NCBI GenBank assembly: GCA_045599585.1
Contig: JAZRWH010000081.1
Span: 1-21,135 of the forward strand
Reading direction: 5' to 3'
Source: RGIG464 sp045599585
GTDB lineage: Bacteria; Myxococcota_A; Bradymonadia; UBA4248
Length of the DNA: 21,135 nucleotides
The notes under the pieces: model-generated
What the model was told of the DNA's origin: nothing
What the model saw: only the letters and a program-made list of their open reading frames with translations
Database searches by the model: none
Shown: positions 1-6,668 of the stretch, piece after piece
How positions within the stretch are numbered: position 1 is the stretch's first letter
Layout: each line of letters starts with the position of its first letter
Position numbers and translations under genes: made by a program

Positions 1-120
1 TTTACTAAGGTCTCTGACAGCTATATCAAACGTGTCTGTAATGAAATTAATCAGAGACCTCGAAAAGTACTTGGTTGGAAGACACCGGAAATGGTTTACT
101 CAAATATGCATTTGGATTGA
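1..120 (+). pseudogene. IS30-family transposase, C-terminal fragment (cut by window start)
   Basis: The open frame runs in from the left edge and ends in TGA at 118-120, giving 39 residues. It contains NEINQRPRKVLGWKTPEMVY, the hallmark end of the IS30-family DDE transposase catalytic domain (N-x-RPRK-x-LG-x-KTP-x-E-hydrophobic). The element itself would move by cut and paste or copy-out through a DDE active site, but those residues lie outside the window. It cannot be told whether the gene is intact to the left, so the entry is a partial gene rather than a proven pseudogene. The right inverted repeat of the element probably lies about 105-130, overlapping the stop codon, because IS30 ends often contain TTGACAATT-like sequence; this is inference without the left end. 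Confidence 0.85.
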
Positions 121-494
121 CAATTTTCCGACTTCCCCCACACAACCCATCCTTTGGTAAAACGCTACCCCACCTTCGGTGAAGATGACGATAAACAGAA
201 GCGCTTTTCCCCCTTGATGATGACATTTTGGTAGACGTTTTATCCAATTTGGGAAATTCGAGTAAAAACTGGTGTAACGTTTTACCAATTTTTCAAACGC
301 ACCACGTTTTTTACCCCATCGAAGACCAATATCTTCGCCTAAAAGGCTAAATCATTCAGGTTTGCATTTTTTAGACAATTGGCATAATTTTGGCTGTGTA
401 ACAAAGGCCGTTTTGATCGTCTCAGTTTCGACGACCTGTTTCATCGCTGTCCGTTGGTAGGACGGCACATTTCTATAGATAAAGGCAAAACATC
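121..494. other. Intergenic region upstream of the inositol-phosphate synthase gene
   Basis: No convincing gene is seen. It holds an imperfect inverted repeat (154-168 with 274-288, 14 of 15 positions matching) and a partial direct copy of the right arm at 231-250. A sigma-54-like match, TTGGCATAATTTTGGC at 379-394, has the GG-N10-GC spacing but one mismatch in the TTGC element, so it is only a weak promoter candidate. A TGCATTT...GACAATT string at 363-380 resembles the IS30 end at 110-128 and could be a relic of an older insertion. Confidence 0.4.
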
Positions 495-1811
495 ATGAGC
501 AAACCTGTAGTTCAACCTGCAACTGGTAAACTTGGTATTCTTATTCCTGGTCTTGGTGCTGTCTCCACGACCCTTATCGCTGGCGTTTATGACCTCGTCA
601 AAGGCCATGGCGTTCCTGCGGGCTCCATCACCCAGATGGGTCACATCCGTCTTGGCCGTGACAAAGATTCCCGTAACCCCCTCATCAAGGAATTCGTCCA
701 GTTTGCTGACCTCAAAGACATCGTCTTTGGTGCCTGGGACGTTCACGGTGAAAATGCTTACGAAGTCTGCAAGCGTTCCGCAGTTCTCGAAGACAAAGAC
801 CTCGATCCCGTTCGTGATCAGCTCGAAGCCCTCAAACCGATGGATGCTGTTTTCGACGTTGACTACTGCCACAACATCGAAGTGAAACACTGCAAAAAAG
901 CCGCGAACAAAATGGAACTCGCCAAACAGGTTATGGCCGATATTGCCAAGTTCAAAGCGGACAACAACTGCTCCCGTATGCTTATGTTGTGGTGCGGTTC
1001 CACCGAATGCTATACCCCGATCGACGATTGCCATCAGTCCATCGAAGCCTTCGAAAAGGCCATGATCGACAACGATCCCCGTATCAGCCCGTCCATGATC
1101 TACGCTTACGCCGCCATCATGAGCCACATCCCTTATGCCAACGGTGCACCTAACCTCACGGTCGACGTTCCTGCAATCATCAAACTCGCTCTCCGTGAAA
1201 AAGTCGCCATCATGGGTAAAGACTTCAAAACGGGACAGACCTTGATGAAAACCATCCTCGCTCCGGGTCTCAAAACCCGTTGCCTCGGCCTCAATGGCTG
1301 GTTCTCCACCAACATCCTCGGCAACCGCGATGGTGAAGTCCTCAACGACCCCGGTTCGTTCAAAACGAAAGAAGTTTCCAAACTCTCCGTTATCGACCAC
1401 ATCCTCGACAAAAACCTCTATCCTGACCTCTATGGCAACATCTTCCACAAAGTCCGCATCGAGTACTATCCTCCCCGCGGCGATGCCAAAGAAGGCTGGG
1501 ATAACCTCGACATCTTCGGTTGGCTCGGCTACCCCATGCAGATCAAGGTCAACTTCCTCTGCCGTGACTCCATCCTCGCTGCCCCTGTCGCCCTCGATAT
1601 CGCCCTCAGCATCGACCTCGCTCAGCGTTGCAGCTTCTACGGTATCCAGGAATGGATGGCTCTCTTCTTCAAGAGCCCCGAAGTCCGCGAAGGCCTCTAC
1701 CCCGAACACGACCTCTTCGACCAGAAACTTCGCTACAAAAATACGCTTCGCTACATCATGGGCGAAGACATCATCACTGGCCTCGATTACTATGCTGAAG
1801 AAGATAAGTAA
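495..1811 (+). CDS. ino1: Inositol-3-phosphate synthase (myo-inositol-1-phosphate synthase)
   Basis: This NAD-dependent cytosolic enzyme isomerises D-glucose 6-phosphate to 1D-myo-inositol 3-phosphate, the entry step to inositol lipids and solutes. The 438-residue protein is the compact prokaryotic form, shorter than the roughly 530-residue eukaryotic enzyme. The N-terminal Rossmann segment has a glycine-rich loop (LGILIPGLGAVSTT, residues 13-26). The central catalytic part has NGAPNLT (216-222), the conserved GKDFKTGQT with active-site lysines (241-249) and LGNRDGEVL (275-283). LAAPVALDIALSIDLA (361-376) is the usual closing motif. The ATG at 495 keeps the whole Rossmann strand; only a weak purine stretch, AAAGG, precedes it. 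A terminator lies 20 bases downstream, so it is probably monocistronic. The cytidylyltransferase next door gives the pathway context. Leucine codons are nearly all CTC/CTT, as in rny, which suggests a resident gene. Confidence 0.95.
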   Translation: MSKPVVQPATGKLGILIPGLGAVSTTLIAGVYDLVKGHGVPAGSITQMGHIRLGRDKDSRNPLIKEFVQFADLKDIVFGAWDVHGENAYEVCKRSAVLEDKDLDPVRDQLEALKPMDAVFDVDYCHNIEVKHCKKAANKMELAKQVMADIAKFKADNNCSRMLMLWCGSTECYTPIDDCHQSIEAFEKAMIDNDPRISPSMIYAYAAIMSHIPYANGAPNLTVDVPAIIKLALREKVAIMGKDFKTGQTLMKTILAPGLKTRCLGLNGWFSTNILGNRDGEVLNDPGSFKTKEVSKLSVIDHILDKNLYPDLYGNIFHKVRIEYYPPRGDAKEGWDNLDIFGWLGYPMQIKVNFLCRDSILAAPVALDIALSIDLAQRCSFYGIQEWMALFFKSPEVREGLYPEHDLFDQKLRYKNTLRYIMGEDIITGLDYYAEEDK

Positions 1812-1830
1812 TCTCCAGTCTGCCTAATCC

Positions 1831-1862
1831 AAAGCCGTCCTCCCTGGACGGCTTTTTTTGTT
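1831..1862 (+). terminator. Rho-independent terminator after inositol-phosphate synthase
   Basis: AAGCCGTCC (1832-1840) pairs with GGACGGCTT (1846-1854) around a 5-base loop, followed by a T-rich tail (TTTTTTTG). It separates the synthase transcript from the cytidylyltransferase gene. Confidence 0.9.
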
Positions 1863-2132
1863 TTTATCGCTGTCCCGCACTTTGTTGATCGTTGTTTTCT
1901 AAAAACGCAATGCTATGTACTCCCCCAAAACACCCTCCCGGCTTAGACGAATCTAAAAACTCTAGGAACATTCCAAGAGACTAAAATACTTTTATTCGAA
2001 TTTTCTAATTTTGGAACGAATCTTTCAGTCAATTCTATTCGTGCTTGATAAATGATTCTGCACATTTCCAAATTTCAGTTTGTCGCAAGTATCTTGCTCA
2101 ACTCGGCCTCTGCTCGCGCAGTGAGGTTCATA
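1863..2132 (+). promoter_or_regulatory. Leader/promoter region of the cytidylyltransferase gene
   Basis: The stretch has no gene. It contains a small hairpin, TTAGA-cgaa-TCTAA (1943-1956), and a near-palindrome built on CTCTaGGAA / TTCCaAGAG (1960-1979). A candidate housekeeping promoter is TTGGAA (2011-2016), 17-base spacer, TCTATT (2034-2039), matching 4 of 6 at each box. The reading frame is open from ATG 2052, but the leader-encoded residues do not resemble the family, so I treat 2052-2132 as untranslated. Confidence 0.35.
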
Positions 2133-2945
2133 ATGCTCGAACTTACTAATACAATGTCACACAAGTCGAATAACGCTTCCTCCATCAAACAAGTTGTCAT
2201 TCTTGCCGCTGGTCTCGGCAGCAGACTCGCGAAAACGCCGGATGACATCAAGCCTCTCAAACTCGTTGGTGGCGTCAGTCTTATTCAGCGTAACATCGAG
2301 CTTTTCGTTCAGAATGGCATTGAAGAAGTCGTGATCGTAACTGGCTATCATGCTCACGAGCTCGAAGAACAGCTCACCCGTGACTGTGCTCACCTCCCCG
2401 TCAAACTTGTCTTCCAATTCAACGCCGACTTCAAAAAAAGCAATGGTCTCAGCGTACTCGCCGCTCAACCTGCGATCCGAGGAAACTTTATTCTGACCAT
2501 GGCAGATCACATCTTTGCACCCGACATGGTCGCCGATGCCTGCACGATCGAGCCGCCTCAAAAAGGCGCCATTCTCTGCGTTGACTACAAGCTTAACACC
2601 ATTTTTGATATGGATGATGCGACAAAAGTTCTCGTGGATAATGGGCGCGTCGCCGCGATCAGCAAACAACTTACAAACTTCAATGCTGTCGATACGGGAC
2701 TTTTTGTCTGCACTCCGACCCTCTTTGATGCGCTCAATGCCGCTGCAGATGCCTCCCCAATCCACGATTGCTCCCTCTCTGAAGGCATCGCCACACTTAT
2801 GAAAACTGGCCGCATGCACGTGCATGATATCGGCGCATTCATCTGGCAAGATGTCGATGACGACTACATGCTCAAACAGGCTGAAACACTCGTCAGCAAC
2901 AAACTTACGACGCGCAAATCGAAACGCATTGCCGTCAGCGCATAA
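2133..2945 (+). CDS. CTP:inositol-1-phosphate cytidylyltransferase-like nucleotidyltransferase
   Basis: The predicted role is joining CTP and inositol 1-phosphate to make CDP-inositol in the cytosol, as head-group donor for an inositol phospholipid or di-myo-inositol phosphate. The 270-residue protein is a single nucleotidyltransferase domain: LAAGLGSRL (24-32, nucleotide-binding loop), K40 in KPLKLVGG, SNGLSVLAA (103-111), LTMADHIF (121-128), VDTGLFV (196-202) and WQDVDDDY (248-255). The combination LTM-x-DH, VDTG-x-FV and W-x-DVD recalls, from memory, the cytidylyltransferase half of archaeal bifunctional IPCT/DIPPS enzymes; no CDP-alcohol phosphatidyltransferase domain is attached here. 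The start at 2133 is chosen because GTGAGG (2121-2126) sits six bases before it and residues from there fit the family; an ATG at 2052 in the same frame lacks a ribosome binding site. The upstream synthase strongly favours inositol phosphate as substrate, but phosphocholine or a sugar phosphate cannot be excluded by sequence alone. Confidence 0.78.
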   Translation: MLELTNTMSHKSNNASSIKQVVILAAGLGSRLAKTPDDIKPLKLVGGVSLIQRNIELFVQNGIEEVVIVTGYHAHELEEQLTRDCAHLPVKLVFQFNADFKKSNGLSVLAAQPAIRGNFILTMADHIFAPDMVADACTIEPPQKGAILCVDYKLNTIFDMDDATKVLVDNGRVAAISKQLTNFNAVDTGLFVCTPTLFDALNAAADASPIHDCSLSEGIATLMKTGRMHVHDIGAFIWQDVDDDYMLKQAETLVSNKLTTRKSKRIAVSA

Positions 2946-2958
2946 TGCTTATTTTGAA

Positions 2959-3005
2959 GGGGGAAGTCTCCCCCTGAGCGGCTATTCGCAAGCGAATACG
3001 CCGCT
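2959..3005 (-). repeat. Palindromic element copy A (bulged-G hairpin plus G/C palindrome)
   Basis: GGGGGA (2959-2964) pairs with TCCCCC (2969-2974). Just downstream AGCGGC (2977-2982) plus TATTCGC (2983-2989) pair with GCGAATA (2992-2998) and GCCGCT (3000-3005), leaving C2999 unpaired; read on the minus strand this is GGC-g-TAT...ATA-GCC. The same design recurs at three other intergenic loci in this window. The flank CGCCGCTACCCT (3000-3011) is also shared with the reverse complement of copy B. Confidence 0.85.
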
Positions 3006-3063
3006 ACCCTCTCTGCAGCTGCTCAAACTCTACTTTAAGCGCCAATGAGGGTCATTTCGACTT

Positions 3064-3096
3064 AAAGTCCTTCTTTGAAAGGACTTTTTTTTGTTT
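3064..3096 (+). terminator. Rho-independent terminator after the cytidylyltransferase gene
   Basis: AAAGTCCTT (3064-3072) pairs with AAGGACTTT (3079-3087) around a 6-base loop and runs into eight T residues and a further T-rich tail. Confidence 0.9.
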
Positions 3097-3265
3097 TTTA
3101 GACGTTCTACCCCAAAACAACGCGGACGATTCTACCCCATTGATGGATGATAAGGTCAATGTGGACGATCCATGCATAAAAAACTTGCATTTATGCGCGT
3201 TTGACTTCAAATTAATATGTCTTTTTGTGCCTACTAGGCGCTCTGCTTTAGTTCACGGTTTTGCA

Positions 3266-3793
3266 ATGCTCAATACAGTTCGATTCTTACTTATTTCTGT
3301 CGTTATAGCCTTTTTCACCTGCGCATGCGGTGCTGGTGTTCTCAAAACAAAAGACTTCGAACAACCCTACTATTTTGCAATCGACTCCGAATCCTCCATC
3401 CCTGACACGGATGAAAATTTCGAAATTCTTCAGGTCGTACAAACCTATCGAAATGCCATTACTAACCGCGATGTCGAAACCCTTAAATCACTCGTCAGCA
3501 AAGACTACTACGAAAATGGTTCAACGACGGATGATCTTTCGGACGACTACGGCAATGAACGCCTCGATGAGATCTTTAATGACTACCTCGCTCAAAGCGT
3601 CAAAGACATTCGCTTTGTCATTGAAGTCAAACAGCTTACAAAAGAAGGCCTAGAGTATCACGTTGATTTCCAGTACATCTGGAACTTTAGATATGAAATC
3701 GCAGGACAGTCTTACTGGCAATCCAAAAACGATACGAATCGTATCACAATCATTCGCGAAGATGACGCGTGGAAAATTAAAGGCGGCCTCTAA
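3266..3793 (+). CDS. Small predicted lipoprotein with NTF2/SnoaL-like region
   Basis: The product has 175 residues. Residues 1-18 form a hydrophobic signal peptide (MLNTVRFLLISVVIAFF) followed by TCACG, a poor but usable lipobox with C21 as the likely lipidated cysteine; C19 is an alternative. The mature part starts acidic, then VVQTYRNAITNRDVETLKSLV (about 56-76) resembles the opening helices of NTF2/SnoaL-like domains, and the chain ends in strands (ITIIREDDAWKIKGG) typical of that fold. No catalytic residues can be assigned. The start at 3266 puts the signal peptide at the N-terminus; an in-frame ATG at 3140 would add 42 residues that block it. The ribosome binding site is weak. It is transcribed alone between two terminators. 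Function is unknown; a cell-envelope location is inferred. Confidence 0.6.
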   Translation: MLNTVRFLLISVVIAFFTCACGAGVLKTKDFEQPYYFAIDSESSIPDTDENFEILQVVQTYRNAITNRDVETLKSLVSKDYYENGSTTDDLSDDYGNERLDEIFNDYLAQSVKDIRFVIEVKQLTKEGLEYHVDFQYIWNFRYEIAGQSYWQSKNDTNRITIIREDDAWKIKGGL

Positions 3794-3822
3794 GCCGTTA
3801 TTGATAACGGTTTAATTTTCTG
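3792..3822 (+). terminator. Probable terminator after the lipoprotein gene
   Basis: GCCGTTAT pairs with ATAACGGT across a 2-base loop at the stop codon of the lipoprotein gene, followed by TTAATTTTC. The T tract is interrupted, so this is a moderate rather than ideal intrinsic terminator. Confidence 0.6.
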
Positions 3823-3839
3823 CATGCTTCGAATTGTAT

Positions 3840-3877
3840 TCAAGAGGATAATTTTCTTTTTTTGATTATCCTCTTGA
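3840..3877. repeat. 12-bp inverted repeat with T-rich loop
   Basis: TCAAGAGGATAA (3840-3851) and TTATCCTCTTGA (3866-3877) are perfect inverted copies around a 14-base T-rich loop. The T run is in the loop rather than after the stem, so it is not a standard terminator; it lies about 70 bases before the zapA promoter. Confidence 0.7.
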
Positions 3878-3949
3878 GTTTATTGTAAATAATAGCGACT
3901 TTGCTAAATCATCTTTTTTTGTAAGCAAACGCATACGTTTATTGCGCAC

Positions 3950-3979
3950 TTGACCTTTTCAACACCTTTGCCTTACAAT
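3950..3979 (+). promoter_or_regulatory. Candidate housekeeping promoter for zapA-rny
   Basis: TTGACC (3950-3955) and TACAAT (3974-3979) are separated by 18 bases, matching 5 of 6 positions at each box. Transcription would start near 3986, leaving a leader of roughly 85 bases before zapA. Confidence 0.6.
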
Positions 3980-4071
3980 AAGGGTGCGTTGTTTGGTCTT
4001 TTGTATCGAACAGCATCCTTCAGACATTCTCCAGTTGTGCTCAAAACACAACCGTCAGCATATCTTTTCTT

Positions 4072-4440
4072 ATGGCAAATTCCACGCAACAAACGGCTTC
4101 TGCTAATCGTCAAGGCATCGTTACGCTTGAGGCTACTCAGCCTGTCTATACCACCGTTTCTCTCATGATCGGCGGCCAAAGGCTTACCCTCAAAACTGAC
4201 CAAGATCCGTCTACTCTCGAATCAATGGCCAAGGAAGTCAACGACTGTATCGACGCGATCCGCAAAAGCGCTCCAAGCACCAGTGCTCCACAAGTCATGG
4301 CCCTTGCGCTCATGCAGATTATGGAACGCGCTCGTGCTGCCGAATCTCGCGATGTTGACCGTTGCCATACCATCGAATCTCACGCTGACCGTCTCGAAAT
4401 GCTGCTCGCTGCCATGGATTCTCACGACTTCCTTAAATAA
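4072..4440 (+). CDS. zapA: Cell division protein ZapA
   Basis: ZapA is a cytosolic FtsZ-associated protein that bundles FtsZ filaments and helps hold the division ring together. The 122-residue product has the family pattern: a beta strand pair VSLMIGGQRLTLKTDQD (29-45), then LESMAKEVNDCIDAIRK (49-65), and the core helix VMALALMQIMERARAAE (75-91) leading into a C-terminal coiled-coil helix. The first 25 residues are a polar extension. The ATG at 4072 has no clear Shine-Dalgarno sequence; the next in-frame ATG would fall inside the first strand, so 4072 is kept. The gene lies 182 bases before rny, an arrangement common in deltaproteobacterial genomes, and is probably cotranscribed with it. Confidence 0.9.
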   Translation: MANSTQQTASANRQGIVTLEATQPVYTTVSLMIGGQRLTLKTDQDPSTLESMAKEVNDCIDAIRKSAPSTSAPQVMALALMQIMERARAAESRDVDRCHTIESHADRLEMLLAAMDSHDFLK

Positions 4441-4622
4441 GCTGATCTTGCTTCGCTTTCGTACATGATCGCGCTTTAGGGAATGAACTCCTGTCTTTTT
4501 TTGATTCGAGTTTCGCATTTCTTTTGGTTCTTTTCATCCTATGCCTTTGTTCTGTCCCTCACGAACATTGCAAATTCATAGGATCCTATAAATTTATCTA
4601 ATTCTCATCGGAGGCAAATATC

Positions 4623-6341
4623 ATGGCACCCCTTCTATGGCATACCCTTACTGCATTTCTTGGTCTTGGCGTCGGTACAGTCGCTGGCTCGCGGTGGGGA
4701 CGTAAATCTTATCAAGATGAAGTCGAAAAAACCCTCGGCAGCGCTCGCAAAGAATCTGAACGTATTCGATCTCAAGCCACGCAAGAAGCCGATTCAATCA
4801 TCGCTGAAGCTAAAGCTAAAATTAGCGAAGCTCAAAAAACTTCCCAAAAAGCTCAAGAAATAAAATCTTCTGCTCAACGCGAACTAGACAAAATTCGCTC
4901 TGATGCCCAACTTACGGCTCAAGAAATCGTTGATGCTCGACTCAAAGAGGCTGAAATCGAGATCCAGAAAAAACTCCTAGAACGTCAGGAAGTCATCGAT
5001 AAAGAAGAAAAACGTCGCCTCGAAGCCGTTTCGGCAAATGAACAACGCCTCGTTAAAAAAGAAGAACTCCTCGATAAACGCGCCGAAATGCTCGACACGC
5101 GCGAAAATGAACTCAAAACGGTCGAAGCAAACATCAAAAAAGCCGTCAAGCAGACTAAAAAACGCATCAAACAAACCGAAGAAGCTTACGAAGAAGCAAC
5201 ACGCCACCTCGAAGAGGTAAGTGGTCTTACCTGCGATGATGCCAAACAAATGCTCATCGAATCTATCACGAACGAAGCAAAGCTCGAAGCCGCTAAACTC
5301 GTTCGCCAGATCGAAGCTGATGCCTCCGAAGAAGCCGAAAAACGTTCCAAAATGATCCTTAGTGTCGCCATGCAGCGCTACGCAGGTGATTACGTCGTTG
5401 AACGATGCGTGCGAACAATTAATCTCCCCTCTGACGAAGTTAAAGGTCGTATTATCGGACGCGAAGGTCGCAATATTCGCAGTATTGAAGCGGCTACGGG
5501 CGTCGATCTTATCGTCGATGATACCCCCGAAACCGTTGTCATCAGTGCGTTTGATCCCATTCGCCGCGAAGTTGCCGCTCAAACACTCAAACGCCTCATC
5601 GCTGACGGGCGTATCCATCCTGGACGCATTGAAGAGACCGTCGCCAAAGTCAAACAAGAAATCGACGAACGCATTCGTGAAGCTGGCGACCAAGCCTTCT
5701 TTGAACTGGGCATACAAAATGTCGATCCCGAAATCATTACCATGGTCGGTCGCCTAAAATATCGTACAAGCTACGGCCAAAATATTTGGCTCCATAGCGT
5801 CGAAGCTGGTTGGCTCTGTGGCATCATGGCTTCCGAACTCGACCTCGACGTCAAACTCGCACGCCGTATTGGACTCCTCCATGATATCGGCAAAGCTATG
5901 GATCACGAACAAGAAGGATCACACGCACTCATCGGTGCTGAGTTCCTCAAAAAACACAGCGAATCCCCTCTCGTCTGTAATGCCGTCGCCGCGCACCATG
6001 CCGAAGAAGAACCAGAATCTGTCTACGCTCACCTCGCGATGGCTGCGGACGCCCTTTCGGGTGCACGACCTGGTGCTAGACGCGAAATCCTCGAAACCTA
6101 CATCAAAAGACTCGAAGATATCGAAAAAATTAGCCTCTCCTTCGAAGGCGTCGAAAAATGTTACGCCATTCAAGCTGGACGCGAAATCCGTGTACTCGTT
6201 GAACCCACGGTCATCGACGATGAAAAAGCCAGTGTCATTAGCCATGACATTGCTCGCCGCATCGAACAAGAACTCACCTACCCCGGCCGCATTAAAGTTT
6301 GCGTCATTCGCGAAACGCGCGCCGTCGAAACAGCTCGCTAG
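4623..6341 (+). CDS. rny: Ribonuclease Y
   Basis: Rny is a membrane-anchored endoribonuclease that starts bulk mRNA decay. The 572-residue protein has a hydrophobic N-terminal anchor (about 3-22), a long charged coiled coil (about 30-205), a KH RNA-binding domain with the GRIIGREGRNIR loop (275-286), and an HD metal phosphohydrolase domain with the HD pair at H420-D421 (LLHDIGKAMDHE) and further histidines H458-H459. It closes with YPGRIKVCVIRETRAVE, the standard family C-terminus. It is about 50 residues longer than the Bacillus protein (about 520), with the extra length in the coiled coil. ATCGGAGG (4607-4614) sits eight bases before the ATG. All catalytic residues are present. Confidence 0.97.
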   Translation: MAPLLWHTLTAFLGLGVGTVAGSRWGRKSYQDEVEKTLGSARKESERIRSQATQEADSIIAEAKAKISEAQKTSQKAQEIKSSAQRELDKIRSDAQLTAQEIVDARLKEAEIEIQKKLLERQEVIDKEEKRRLEAVSANEQRLVKKEELLDKRAEMLDTRENELKTVEANIKKAVKQTKKRIKQTEEAYEEATRHLEEVSGLTCDDAKQMLIESITNEAKLEAAKLVRQIEADASEEAEKRSKMILSVAMQRYAGDYVVERCVRTINLPSDEVKGRIIGREGRNIRSIEAATGVDLIVDDTPETVVISAFDPIRREVAAQTLKRLIADGRIHPGRIEETVAKVKQEIDERIREAGDQAFFELGIQNVDPEIITMVGRLKYRTSYGQNIWLHSVEAGWLCGIMASELDLDVKLARRIGLLHDIGKAMDHEQEGSHALIGAEFLKKHSESPLVCNAVAAHHAEEEPESVYAHLAMAADALSGARPGARREILETYIKRLEDIEKISLSFEGVEKCYAIQAGREIRVLVEPTVIDDEKASVISHDIARRIEQELTYPGRIKVCVIRETRAVETAR

Positions 6342-6365
6342 TTTATTCTAGCCTGCCCACACTTT

Positions 6366-6396
6366 AAGCCCCTTTGCTCGTCATTGGGGCTTTTTT
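6366..6396 (+). terminator. Rho-independent terminator after rny
   Basis: AAGCCCC (6366-6372) pairs with GGGGCTT (6386-6392) across a 13-base loop and is followed by a run of six T. Confidence 0.85.
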
Positions 6397-6532
6397 ATTG
6401 CCTAGCTCACCCCTAAATGCTTCACATTGCACTCGGTTTATACAGTTTTTCAACCGAAGCGGCTCGGTTTTATCGTTTAGCTTAAAGGTGGCGTTCTAAA
6501 TATTACATTGTTTGTATACCCTGGCCCCTCAC

Positions 6533-6572
6533 AAAAAAATACGCTCGCGTATGGCATAGCCATAGCGAGCGT
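6533..6572 (-). terminator. Terminator for the leucine-rich repeat gene formed by hairpin C1
   Basis: Read on the minus strand, the 14-bp C1 stem is followed directly by TATTTTTTTGTG, giving a strong stem and U tract about 100 bases past the stop codon of the leucine-rich repeat gene. The repeat copy thus probably serves as its terminator. Confidence 0.7.
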
Positions 6573-6604
6573 CAAAGCGCCGTATTTGCGTAGCAAATAG
6601 GCGC
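6541..6604. repeat. Palindromic element copy C (two tandem bulged-G hairpins)
   Basis: Hairpin C1: ACGCTCGC (6541-6548), unpaired G6549, TATGGC (6550-6555), loop ATA, GCCATA (6559-6564), GCGAGCGT (6565-6572). Hairpin C2: GCGCC (6577-6581), unpaired G6582, TATTTGC (6583-6589), loop GTA, GCAAATA (6593-6599), GGCGC (6600-6604). Both share the GC-stem, single G, TAT...ATA design with the copies at 2977, 13368 and 17123. They lie between the convergent rny and leucine-rich repeat genes. Confidence 0.88.
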
Positions 6605-6668
6605 GTCCACCCAAAAAAGGATAAGGAGATATATTCAACCCACCTTCATCCACTGGTCAACGAAATGG

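Larger units (their letters stand above)
2946..3265. other. Intergenic region between cytidylyltransferase and lipoprotein genes
   Basis: Besides palindromic copy A and a terminator, it holds three copies of GGA(C/T)GAT at 3124-3130, 3145-3151 and 3163-3169, spaced 21 and 18 bases apart, ahead of the lipoprotein gene. They could be binding sites but are short enough to be chance. No gene is supported here; the frame open from 3140 encodes nothing recognisable before the signal peptide at 3266. Confidence 0.4.
6342..6668. other. Convergent intergenic region rny / leucine-rich repeat gene
   Basis: It contains the rny terminator, the tandem hairpins C1 and C2 and no supported gene. A GGATAAGGAG string (6618-6627) resembles a ribosome binding site but no start codon and frame follow it usefully. 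Confidence 0.5.

Noticed and set aside
441..1709. Long minus-strand open frame opposite the inositol-phosphate synthase gene
   Set aside because: It is an antisense artefact of strong codon bias; the plus-strand product has complete family motifs and a terminator.
4441..4622. Possible 6S RNA in the 182-base zapA-rny gap, with an AGGGA-at-GAAC / GTTC-tg-TCCCT stem
   Set aside because: Position and size fit 6S RNA, but the closing stem, central bubble and conserved loop bases could not be recognised; one 9-bp interrupted stem is not enough. A covariance-model search would decide.
4977..5717. Long minus-strand open frame opposite rny
   Set aside because: It is phenylalanine-rich because it is the complement of the lysine/glutamate coiled coil; no family resemblance and rny is certain.
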